This document shows, piece after piece, positions 8,051 through 17,350 of a stretch of DNA of 29,950 bases. The notes below the pieces were generated by a model, which ran no database searches, had not been told where the DNA came from, and worked only from the letters and a program-made list of their open reading frames with translations. Every line of letters begins with the position of its first letter. Positions within the stretch are counted from its first letter, which is position 1. Source of the DNA: Byssochlamys sp. IMV 00236. Lineage: Eukaryota > Ascomycota > Eurotiomycetes > Eurotiales > Thermoascaceae. Where the stretch lies: assembly GCA_001931875.2 (NCBI GenBank), contig MSJH02000571.1, positions 1-29,950 on the forward strand, read 5' to 3'. Made by a program: the position numbers and the translations under genes.

Positions 8051-10092
8051 ATGACTGTAAATGAAGATGATCCCATTCTGAAGCGTATGCTTCAAACTAT
8101 TGAAACGCTTAGAGCTGAACAACTAAGGTTGACTGAACAAGTAAGTTGTAAGAGAAAAGGGAGGAGACAGATTAATTAAATCTTAATCTATATAAATAAG
8201 TTTGAAAAGTTATCAGTCAACTCTTCTTATCCTCAAATATCCCCTTCTACATCGATGAGTGTTCTATCGAATGAATCGTCCAAGGCTAGTACTAGCGCTA
8301 ATACTAGTGTTAGTACTCCTACTACTACAATGTATCCAACTCGCGTAATCTTAACGAGTAGGTGTTTATAAACATTCCCGTCAACGTTTCATCATTAAAA
8401 GCACTTACTCTCCCTGTTTAGCCTACCCTACTCAACAAGGTATTCAGCCTATTCCTTTAAATTGGGGTGCGCCAGATGCCAAGATGAGAGGGCCCATTAT
8501 TGCTTCACGCCATCCAGAAAGTATAAAGAAAAGGTAAAGCGAGGCGTATACCCCTATGCGCAGTATTTATGAACTCAATTTATATGTAGAAATGCCATTG
8601 GCGCCTATGGTGGTTCATATTGTATCTATCGTGCCTTGGCTGTAGCTATTGGTGATTTACCTTTAAATCATCGACCAAACTACAACATGACTGAGCCTAC
8701 GTACAAGGTGGGTCCACATCCTTCTTGGTTTGACCCCGAAAAGATCGTTTCCCTCGATCCCTTTGGGCACATTGCCCCTCAAATATTTAAAGATGAATAC
8801 GATAATGGCTTGGATGTCAGGTAAGACCGAAAAGAGATAGGACAAAAGACGAGTTCTTATCTCTCTCCTTGATAACCAAATAGACCTACCATCGCCATTA
8901 CGCGTGCTCATATGACGCTTGCGGAGATGGAAATGAGTGTCAAGAAGGGCACATTGACGGTTGATGGCAAGATTGTATTAAATCAGAGGGGCGATTTAGC
9001 AGTATCCAAAGCAGCTATTGAACCTGTATGGTACTTGCCTGGAGTTGCCAAGCGATTTGGTATTGAAGAGTCTTTGTTGAGAAGAGCTCTCTTGTAAGAC
9101 ACACAGTTATGTAATCGCATACATGTCGTGTAACCGTTTTGTTTATAGTGAAGATACAGGAGGAATGTATCCTGAACTGATCACCAGACCTGACCTGAAA
9201 GTTTATCTGCCCCCTATTGGCGGTATTAGTGTATATATCTTTGGTAACCCAGAGTATATATCAGGTATACATAGATAAATATATGACAACATAGACCCTA
9301 TCTCACATCATAAAAAGATCCCTCCAAGAAGCTGACCCTTCGTGTACATGATGAATGTAATGGATCTGATGTATTTGGAAGTGATATTTGTACCTGTAGA
9401 CCTTACCTGATTTATGGTATTGAAGAATGTGTCAAGCAAGCACAACAGGGCGGCGTGGGCGTCATTGTTTACTGCAAGTATCCAAGAAATGATATGTAAA
9501 TGCAACATACTAATGTCCTGTATAGTTAGGAAGGAAGGAAGAGCCTTGGGCGAGGTGACCAAGTATTTGGTCTACAATGCTCGTAAACGACAAGCAGGTG
9601 GAGATACAGCCTCCAACTACTTTTTACGTACTGAATGTATTGCTGGAGTCAAAGATATGCGATTCCAAGCACTGATGCCAGATGTATTACATTGGCTAGG
9701 AATTCAAAAGATAGATCGCATGATGGTAAGTTACAGCCAATGTATTGTTCAGCAGCAACTCACCTTATTTCTTATAGTCCATGTCGAACATGGTAAGATT
9801 TATTCGCTGAGCCTGACCTCTCTTTTTCTAATTTCCTTTTTAGAAACATGACGCCATTGTTGGTTCCGGTATTCCAATTCTTGAAAGAGTGCCTATTCCT
9901 GAAGAATTGATTCCAGATGACTCAAGGTAAAAGGACATGAAGAGCCAATAAGGTCCATAACTTATACATGATTATTATAGAGTTGAGATTGATGCAAAGA
10001 TTGCTTCTGGTTATTTTACTACTGGAAGACAGCTAACAGAGAATGATCTTGAAAAGGTCAAAGGGCGTGACTGGGAAGATATTGAGCATTAG
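8051..10092 (+). CDS. URC1: URC1, GTP cyclohydrolase II-related uracil catabolism protein
   Basis: Eleven exons join in phase to 463 aa: 8051-8140, 8201-8357, 8422-8533, 8590-8820, 8884-9093, 9149-9264, 9318-9477, 9530-9725, 9778-9792, 9844-9926 and 9981-10092. Exon 9 is a 15-nt microexon encoding SMSNM. After a Ser/Thr-rich N-terminus the protein shows LTTYPTQQG, the RGPIIASRHP block and a GTP cyclohydrolase II-like core with the zinc ligand pattern C-x10-C-x-C (C289, C300, C302) and a KKEGRALGE motif. In yeast, Urc1 is required for the URC uracil-degradation pathway, with chemistry distinct from riboflavin synthesis. The length and continuous homology to the Urc1 pattern, and the adjacent UPRT, argue against an ordinary RIB1. 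Confidence 0.9.
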
Positions 10093-10198
10093 TACACAAT
10101 AAAATCACTCCATATTAAAACCATCGAAAGATTTATATTCTTTAAATTTATATAAATAAAGCCATGCATTTTCGTAATCAAATGATATTTTATTAATT

Positions 10199-10432
10199 AT
10201 GCTTCAAAAGAAAGAAACCTCAAATACGACAGCCGTAATTGAATACTCAATACAAGAAGATGACCTGACTCATCCTGCATTGTATCGATTTAAACGAAAC
10301 AACTCACCTTCATGCTACACATATCATCCTAAACAGACAACACCTGTGATTAACAATAACAATGACAGTCAGTCAAAACCAGACTATGATCTTTATCCTT
10401 CTGTTATGCGTGATATAAAGAACCATGAATAG
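10199..10432 (+). CDS. Possible small hypothetical protein
   Basis: An uninterrupted 77-aa frame, polar and Asn/Thr-rich, with no recognised domain. It starts 107 nt after the URC1 stop and ends 43 nt before the stop of the convergent phospholipase gene. A TATA-like ATTTATATAAATAAA lies about 50-60 nt upstream of the ATG. Similar short motifs such as DLTHPALYRFKR and DYDLYPSVMRDI look protein-like rather than random, but there is no further support. It could equally be part of the URC1 3' UTR. Confidence 0.35.
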   Translation: MLQKKETSNTTAVIEYSIQEDDLTHPALYRFKRNNSPSCYTYHPKQTTPVINNNNDSQSKPDYDLYPSVMRDIKNHE

Positions 10433-10475
10433 TCATGTACATACAGTCTATTACAATAAAAACCTTTGTATTTAT

Positions 10476-12726
10476 TTACTCTTCATGTCTTAATCTCTGT
10501 CTTCTCTTTTGTTCCCATGTTTCCCTTAGTAGCTTGCGCATCATTTCCACATTATCGTACCAGTTATGTTCTGCTAGCTCAAGTACCTTGTGCACTTGTT
10601 CTCGTCTATACACAAAATTCCATGTACTACAAAATTCAATCTCTTGAGGATCGAACTCAGGATCATACTGTTCATTCAAAATAAAAGGAAAATAGGCCAA
10701 CTTGATTGATTTTCGTTTTTCTTTCTGGCTGGGTATCTCCTCCCTGGATTCTCCTTCAAACACTGTACATGTCCCCAAGGAGTACTTTTTGTTGGTTTCC
10801 TTTGGCCATCCAGCTCCTTGTGGCCAACCATCGATGCCTCTTCGCTTAATATAACTCTCAGCACGTTTAAAATGAGGTGCTGTTTGAATATCGGCACTCA
10901 AGTCGATAGCTATAATGATATCCACATTGCGTCCTTCTCTCAGAAGCGGGTAAAAGGGTATATTGTTGTCCATGCCAGCATCCATTAGGTATATCTCCTC
11001 GGAAGAGATGATCGACTGTGGTCGAGATAGTCCTTGGGCAGTCTTTTCAGAGAGTTTATAGAACGGGTTGGGAAATGATGATGGTGAGATTGGATGAAAG
11101 CTTGACATGGATAACTCATACTGCTTTACTGTATCATCGAACCGTTCAATTGCTGTAGCAGGTAAGATACTTCGGACTTCTTGATAAAAGTGAACAAGAC
11201 TAGCTGCGAATGCAGAACCAAACGTGCTAATAGAAAAAAAGAAAAAAATGTTACTATTGAAATGCAGATACCTTTTTCTCTCTCTCTATATATATATATA
11301 TTTTTTTACCCTAATAGTATATCAAGTGATAACTCTGGTACTCTTTCCGTATTCCTTCCATGCTTAAACCGTCTACCAAATGCCCATGTTGGGATCCAAG
11401 CTACACATGTATAGTTAAGCATAACATGTCTCGTTTTATCTTGCTAGTATTATCTCTTACCTTCCAGTTCTTCACATCCCATATCATAAGGTGTAAACTC
11501 AAACCATTGGTAGACACTTAAATGATCTTTCTTTATCTTTTCTTCCTCGCCTTTCTCCTGCAGTAGTTTTTTTGACTTGAGCTCACTTAATTTTTTCATT
11601 TTTTCGACGAGACTTTCACAGGCACCAATCTCATGACGCACCACACAGTAGATAGGCAATGGCTCTTGACCATTCTCGATCAGGGCTTGTTGGCTAGATA
11701 GTCCTAGTGAGGAGGCACGATTGTTGTCTGTAAACAGAGACGCGCCAACAAGCACGCCAAAGATATCAACCAGATTGGTTTCGCCATGGTGCTGTTGTCT
11801 CTGAACAATTCCTCTCAACAGTGTCTTTGTATGCTGAGGGCTAGCAGTCAGCAGATTAAAAAAATGTGACATATTCGCCCAGTGTACGTTCACTTGGCCC
11901 TCGAGATGTTGCTTGAGTCTGAGTGTGTCGGCTTGAATAAAAGGGTGGTAGTATAGGGCCATGGACCAGCAAGATCCTGAGACACCAGCCATGTACATCG
12001 TACAGTCAAGCACACCACTCTGCTTCATGGCATTCAAATACCCAGTGAAACCAAGCATTGCACGATACCCACCTCCACTGGAAGCTATGCCCACAATAGG
12101 AATATCGCGTTCATCAATGTTGGATGGGTCTTCACGAATGAACTTTGCAAATGCTGCCTTCTGAAGCTGCCTTCGCTTTTTGATAAATACAGTCTCTTCG
12201 TTTGATAGATCGGCGCTTTCTCTATTTCAGTGTTTTATAAATCAAACAGACAAATGACACACACACACAGACAGACAAATGTCAATTGTGCTTCTATAAA
12301 AAGAAGAAAAAAAGTTCTCTACCTTACAACCGCATCCTGTGCTAATTCTGCATATTTATCAACGTCATTGGCCTCTTTTCTTAGTTCATCGACAATCCTT
12401 CTAAACTCCTCCATGGTTAAATAGTCCCATAATCTTTGATATCCATCTTTCAATTGAACCGATAGTTGTGGATAAAGTTCAGATAACTTTATATTGATGC
12501 TCTCTATTGATGGCCATGGTACCTTGTTAGGTAGCCATGTTGCGCCTTTAGAAAACAAGGAAGAGATGAATGCATCATTATTATCTTCGTCTTGACATCT
12601 ATTGGCACTGAATGGTTCTTTTGGGAGTTTTGGCTCGCTTTGTTGATTTGATTTATTAGAAAAGAGTCGTCTCTTGAATAGGATCGGCGTTGTACTCGAA
12701 CGGACTCGTTTAGAAATGATAAACAT
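10476..12726 (-). CDS. Cytosolic phospholipase A2 / lysophospholipase-family enzyme
   Basis: Four exons: 12726-12323, 12221-11461, 11400-11310 and 11226-10476, giving 668 aa. The catalytic domain shows the oxyanion segment SSGGGYRAM (Arg188 equivalent to cPLA2 Arg200), the nucleophile motif GVSGS (Ser about 216), AWIPTWAFGRRF, and a DAGMDNN motif (Asp about 501) completing the Ser-Asp dyad. This family hydrolyses glycerophospholipid acyl esters. There is no C2 domain. I chose the ATG at 12726 because its product begins MFIISKRVRSSTTPILFKRR, a mitochondrial-presequence-like N-terminus; an in-frame ATG at 12822 would add 32 residues. A fungal homologue, PlaA of Aspergillus, is reported at mitochondria, which agrees. 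The 101-nt first intron carries a GT-rich repeat in its sense strand. Confidence 0.88.
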
Positions 12727-12825
12727 AATAAGAAAAAAAGAAAAAAATAGAACTTTTCTTTCGGGGGATGCAGAACAATGAACGGAGAACTCTAAATGCC
12801 CAAAAAGGTATCTGAGACCCATTCT

Positions 12826-14263
12826 CTACACTGAGAGAAAGTCCGACATCAACTCTCCAAATTGTGTCGAATCATGAAACAATTTCTTTGAAGCATCTTC
12901 TTTCTTCATTTGTCGCGTAAAAGAGGGGTGATTGTCATTTGTAATCAGTTTGTACAATCCAATTTTAAGAACATTTACTTCTGCATTGGTGTCTTGACTT
13001 CTTATAGCGTATGAATTTTGACGACCAATGCAGTCAGGATTGACACATAAGACTGCACCAAGATTGACCTTTCCATTGTTCTTCTTTGGATGAACGACTG
13101 GTTCGTCACAGATACAGCAAAGTTTTGGCGATAAGTATTCAATAGTTGAAAGAACAGTTGATCTGCTGGAAAGGGACTTTTGCAAAATAGTTGTGCTACA
13201 TTTTTCGTATATTAGTAGCAAAAGTTTTCAGAAGAGGTTCAATCAATGATCTCATCTGTGGTGGGCATTCTGTGAGCACTATATCCAATGGCTCAACTTT
13301 ACCAAGCCAGATGCTTTCGTCGCTTGAAGAAGTTCTTGAACCTTTACCAAAGAAATGGCTGAAAAAAAAATGACAAGTGTTGGTGTGAAAGGAATTCGTA
13401 CTCTCTTCGTTCCTTTACTGGTTTAGTTTTCTGTAATAATAAATCCTTTTTTAATGCTGGCTTAAGGATGCTTAGGATAAGATTAATTTCTTCTCTCTGC
13501 GCTTCTTTCGGTATTATTTTATTAATGTTTAATCTAATTTATTTTCACCACTAAAATAAAATAACATATCGGTATTGACCCGCCTTTGCTAAAACCCTAA
13601 TAGTGTTACCTCTGCAAATAGTCTTCCACTATGAGTTCTATAATGATCGAGATGTCTAGCAAGGCATCAGACGCGATCCTTTGTCCTTTTCTCAAAGTAT
13701 TTAATACACTTTCGTTATCATCTTTAAGAATAGCCTGTAGAGGTGTGGCGACCATTTTTATACATTTTGTATGTTGTTGTTGTTCTGTGTTTACTTCCTT
13801 CTTTTGCGTTTGAAGCTTTTGATCGACAAAAAGTTGATCATGCATTCTTTTCTTATTTTCTTTCACATACTGATGCCATGGCAATATCACGGAAATGTAC
13901 AGCTTTGTGCAAACATCAAATAATTGCAAGCGAGTAATGATTGTGCTTGCACTTGTATCGTCTGAAATAAAAGACATAAGTGTTTATACAATTCAGTATT
14001 TCTATTTCATTACCTTCTAATAAACCATTTGCTTGATTCCATAATTCTGATGCGTCTTTGTATACATTGAGCAAACTATTTTTTGCTATTTCCCTTTCCT
14101 CCAAGTCTTTTAAAAGTACTTCTTTTGTTGGACTTTCTTTTTTTGGATATTTTTTGTATAGGTTTATCATTTCTCGCCTTAACCTTGACTCGAAGGTTTG
14201 ATAAATAAAGAGCTGGCATCTTTCTTTTATTGCTTGTTCCGAGAGAGTAGTAATAACGCCCAT
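12826..14263 (-). CDS. Protein with TnpB/Fanzor-like C-terminal region
   Basis: Model of five exons: 14263-14014, 13961-13610, 13533-13402, 13358-13200 and 13165-12826, giving 410 aa. The last intron would be only 34 nt, shorter than its neighbours, so that junction is less sure. Residues 1-244 are helical, charged and unrecognised. From residue 245 the order of features matches the end of RuvC nucleases of the TnpB/Fanzor type: FFGKGSRTSSS (like the F-G-x-G-x-Ser-rich segment), then IEYLSPKLCCIC (like vDEYxTSxxCxxC), a second zinc pair CVNPDC (C338, C343), and SQDTNAEVN (like RDxNAAxN; Asp356 would be the RuvC-III acid). No RuvC-I D-x-G motif is seen upstream, so I infer a decayed or repurposed copy. 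The gene lies 99 nt upstream of the phospholipase start. Confidence 0.5.
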
Positions 14264-14573
14264 TAGGAATACAGAAGATCAGTTATAAGAAAGAAAGGAA
14301 AAGGGAAGATGGACAACAATGATCAAAATTATTCAAAGGTGGCTATAATTTATCAATTGTTGTTTATTCTATCAACAACACTGATAAAATCAGTAACTTT
14401 AAAACTGAAATGGGGCGTCAATAGTGACACACATTCTGATGGAACTCCTTTTCTATAAAACGAATACTTAATCTCAGGCAACCTTTTTTTCTGTTTTGAC
14501 TTTTATCTTGTTGAGCCTATAACGGCGAATTAAGATAATTATAAATCTTACAACAATTGCCTCAGAAAAATAA
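14264..14573. other. Intergenic region between the Fanzor-like gene and the MULE fragment
   Basis: About 310 nt of AT-rich DNA that must include the promoter of the minus-strand Fanzor-like gene. I see no open frame, RNA gene or clear terminal inverted repeat that would mark the end of the adjacent transposase fragment. Confidence 0.4.
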
Positions 14574-15294
14574 GCAAACATTCTTTTGTTCATAAACATT
14601 AAAGTATTTCTTACGTACTTCAACGGCCTGTGGCTTCCAAGAAAGGAATTGTGGTCTAAAGCGTGGAGGCAAGTAATTATTAGTGCTTATTGTTCCAGTT
14701 TACTAAAATCTGACTTTTCTGTCTATTTATAGAATGCTTCTTTCCACACTAACAATCTGATAGAATCGTATCATAACCAATTGAAGATGTCCTATCTTGG
14801 TCGCTCTCGCTCTTGCTCTTTGCATGTAGATCGCCTAGTCTACTTGTTATCCCAAGTGGTAGCATTAGATTATTGCCAGGATACAATCAAAGTTGTGCAT
14901 GATTTTGGTGGGTCTCGCTTGACAACCAACGAAGAAAAGAAGAGAAGAGCAGCATACTGCATTGATTACGACGTAACCTGTTCCATGGTAGAAAAGCTCG
15001 AAAAAAATGTTTACCAGTACAGATACTTCACTGAAAACATCCTCTTCTATGAGATGGATACCAAGGAAGGCTTTCTGAAGACTGCAGCTGCCCTTTTCTC
15101 CTCGTTTCCCTGTCTCTGTTGCTCAGCAAGAAAGGCTTGATACCCTACATGATAACCAAGACCTTCTTTGCCGTGAGCTGTTAGAAAGTGCAGACCAAAG
15201 CGTTCGTGTCTTACTTGTCAAGTGTAATGAAAAAATCAGGCAATTGAAGAATAACCCAGAAGGTTTAGATAATCTGGTAAGCTCATTAAAGTAA
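14574..15294 (+). mobile_element. Decayed MULE-type transposase C-terminal fragment
   Basis: A first stretch (14574-14672) encodes YFNGLWLPRKELWSKAWRQ; a 60-nt intron-like gap (14673-14732) joins it in phase to NASFHTNNLIESYHNQLK (14733 on). This order, ending in TNNxIESxHNQLK and then VDRLVYLLSQVVALDY, is the distal part of Mutator-like transposases found in Mucoromycota genomes. The frame continues to about 15072, where CSCPF appears in the next frame (like the start of a SWIM zinc finger), and coding-like sequence resumes in a third frame (SPRFPVSVAQQERL onward) to a stop at 15294. At least two frame changes are therefore present. No DDE core or start codon is visible. It is a broken relic, not an active element. 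Confidence 0.65.
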
Positions 15295-15811
15295 TCTATA
15301 TCAATTGTAGAAAACGTATGTTCTGTACCTCAATCAAGGCCTGCTAGACAGCAATAGTTCTGTCTTGTCTTTTTTTTTTTTCCATTATTTATTCTTCATT
15401 TTGTGACTACTAAATTTTTGTGGGTATTTATCGTTACTCACAATGTGTTGTCCGAGACAGTTATATCGTCTAGCACTTGGAATGCCGTCCGAACAGGACA
15501 TATTATAAAATGGGATAAATAAGTGAACCATCGTTGGTAGCAGTAATACGAGGGTACGAAGAGGTCATGCCTTCGTGTCACTTGTATTCATTTAAATTAT
15601 AAAAAGAAAATAATTTCAATAAAAAAACCTTCATCTTATCCCCATACTTCAAAATCTGTTGCATCTCCAAAAGGATATAGAGTTTAGTTGTAGTCAGGGA
15701 GACAAAATTAGTGAAGAGTTTCGGAGCTCAAAAAGGTATAAAAGATCCTTTACAACAATGAACAATGTCGGCGCTTCAAGTTTTATTTTCATGTGTATAT
15801 TGTAATTAAAC
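15295..15811. other. Intergenic region 3' of eL20
   Basis: This holds a T run (15370-15381) and an imperfect hairpin near 15553-15579, in which ACGAAG (15556-15561) pairs with CTTCGT (15571-15576) across a 9-nt loop. It should include the eL20 3' UTR. No open frame or RNA gene is supported. Confidence 0.4.
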
Positions 15812-16844
15812 TTAATAGAAAGTGGTGGGTCTCTTGGCAATGAAGAGAGCACGGTGCTTCTTGTCGGCCTTGACAATGCGGTGAGGCAAGGGGAAAGAGA
15901 GCTTAGGTGTCAAGAGTTGCTTGATGTATTGACGACGAACATCAGCATCCTTGACTTCAGCAACACGAATGATTTGAACAGATCTGAAACGAGCACGGTG
16001 GCGAGCAGCCATGTCTTGATCTATAATATAACAGTTAAATATCTACATAACACTGATATAATCAAGACTTACAGCAAGTCTCAACAGCTTCAACACGGCT
16101 CATGGCACGGTATTCCTTGTACATGTTGTGAGTACCAGAGCGAGAGTCATAACGAATCCAGATACCAAAGTTCTTGATTTGTTCAGGACGCTTTTCGTGG
16201 ATCTAAAATGATGATGAGTATACGTTGTTGTTTTTTGTATGTCGATTACTTTACTTCGTTGACAGCAACAATCTCACCAGCGGCCTTCTTGACCTTGCGG
16301 AGCTTCTTCAAGAAGTACCAGAAGCGAGACTTGGCAACAACAACATTGGGAGCAAAAATGCGCATACGGAAGAGCTTAGGAGAAGGCTCCTGTTGGGAAG
16401 GAAGCTTGCGTCCAACCACCTGATATTCGGTGTACTATAACAATAAATTGTGAATTAGCTTCACTGTCGTAATGATTAAAGCATTGGAGATTGGCTGAGA
16501 ATATGAAGAAAGAATAGTATGTTTCTCTACACAAAAAGATTCCACGATAATGAGTGTTGAATATATATATGTGCGTGTGTGTGTGTGTGTCATTGACTGT
16601 ACAAATGCTGAACATGTTGTAGTTTATAACATGTCATTTTCATGTCAAATTCAACTCCTCAACTATATATATTTTCACTCTAGTTACACACACACTTTTG
16701 TAGGAAATGGATGGATATAACTGAATCTATATCCATCCATTGCTGTCATATCCATATTCGACCTTCTCTCTTATCTTTCTATTCTTTCTTCCTTTCATCT
16801 TTCCAATGAATCCAAAATTATATATTTATACATACTCTAGCCAT
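15812..16844 (-). CDS. RPL20: Cytosolic 60S ribosomal protein eL20 (L18a)
   Basis: Four coding exons: 16844-16836, 16434-16255, 16202-16073 and 16020-15812, giving 175 aa, the usual length. The first coding exon is just ATG GCT AGA, followed by a 401-nt intron; the joined N-terminus reads [15 protein letters not shown], as expected for eL20. Further conserved blocks are [60 protein letters not shown]-type sequence and [10 protein letters not shown]. Codon choice is strongly biased (GTT, AAG, CGC/CGT), as in highly expressed fungal genes. The protein is part of the large subunit near the 5S rRNA and peptidyl-transferase side. Confidence 0.95.
16569..16590. repeat. GT dinucleotide repeat in eL20 intron 1
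   Basis: An AT-alternating stretch leads into GTGCGTGTGTGTGTGTGTGT on the plus strand (CA repeat in the eL20 transcript). It is a simple microsatellite within the long first intron. Confidence 0.7.
16706..16741. repeat. Perfect 14-bp inverted repeat inside eL20 intron 1
   Basis: AATGGATGGATATA (16706-16719) and its exact reverse complement TATATCCATCCATT (16728-16741) flank an 8-nt loop. It lies in the 401-nt first intron of eL20, 101 nt from the 5' splice site. It would form a strong stem in either strand's RNA. No box C/D snoRNA motifs in the sense strand were found around it. Confidence 0.85.
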
Positions 16845-16882
16845 GTTGCCTTTGTAGGAACGAAAAGAGAAGGGAGGATTTG

Positions 16883-16895
16883 TTCGGCTGCCGAA
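16883..16895. promoter_or_regulatory. CGG-N3-CCG palindrome upstream of eL20
   Basis: TTCGGC-T-GCCGAA is an interrupted perfect palindrome that includes CGG-N3-CCG, a layout used by some fungal zinc-cluster factors. It lies 38 nt upstream of the eL20 ATG. A role in ribosomal protein gene regulation is inference only. Confidence 0.35.
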
Positions 16896-17049
16896 AAGAG
16901 GGCAAAGGACGTCGTACACTGCTCCACTTCTGGGCCCGCATTGCACCCTACTGAGATTTAAACTGTAATGAATGCTTTAATCCCAGAACCGTACTTTTAA
17001 ATTATTAAAAGTCAGAATCGGCGGGCACAGATACAGGAAGGGGATGGAG

Positions 17050-17125
17050 CATTTTATCAAGTTAAGCGCCTAGAGTTGTATGGAGTACTAATGATCAAAG
17101 TCATAAATGCTGATCAATTTTTGAC
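17050..17125 (+). pseudogene. 5S rRNA-like relic
   Basis: ATCAAGTTAAGCGCCT resembles the box A region of eukaryotic 5S rRNA genes, and AGTACTAATGATCAAAGTC resembles the downstream AGTACTATGGTTGGAGAC-type segment. The spacing between GTTAAGC and AGTACT is 16 nt, the same as I recall for S. pombe 5S rRNA. The 5' and 3' terminal stem sequences are not recognisable, so it cannot be an intact gene. Differences are largely transitions. I judge it a diverged 5S pseudogene or 5S-derived repeat, with chance similarity still possible. Confidence 0.3.
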
Positions 17126-17350
17126 AATAATTTGAACAAAGACCTCCTTTACTTTCTTCTATGTCTAATATTGATGCTATGGAGACATTCTTAGATCAAG
17201 AACTTAAAGACGACACAAACAATGCATAGAATAAGCTTGGAAAGCTAATGTTTGGCTTTGCTATTTATAAACTTTTTTGGGAGTCTTTTATTGCTTTCAA
17301 ATTAGTGCTTACACTATATATGTAATGATATCATTGAATTGATGGTACTG

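Larger units (their letters stand above)
16845..17350. other. Intergenic region: eL20 promoter and 3' side of the F-BAR gene
   Basis: Proximal to eL20 lies a GC-richer segment (about 16860-16950), probably promoter and 5' UTR. Around 17050-17125 there is a 5S rRNA-like segment, listed separately. The remainder towards 17350 is AT-rich 3' flank of the F-BAR gene. No protein gene is supported. Confidence 0.5.

Noticed and set aside
16435..16835. snoRNA hosted in the long eL20 intron
   Set aside because: No box D (CTGA) with a suitable box C was found on the sense strand; plus-strand matches are in the wrong orientation.
16740..16961. 73-aa plus frame across the eL20 start
   Set aside because: Antisense to the eL20 first exon and intron, low-complexity content.
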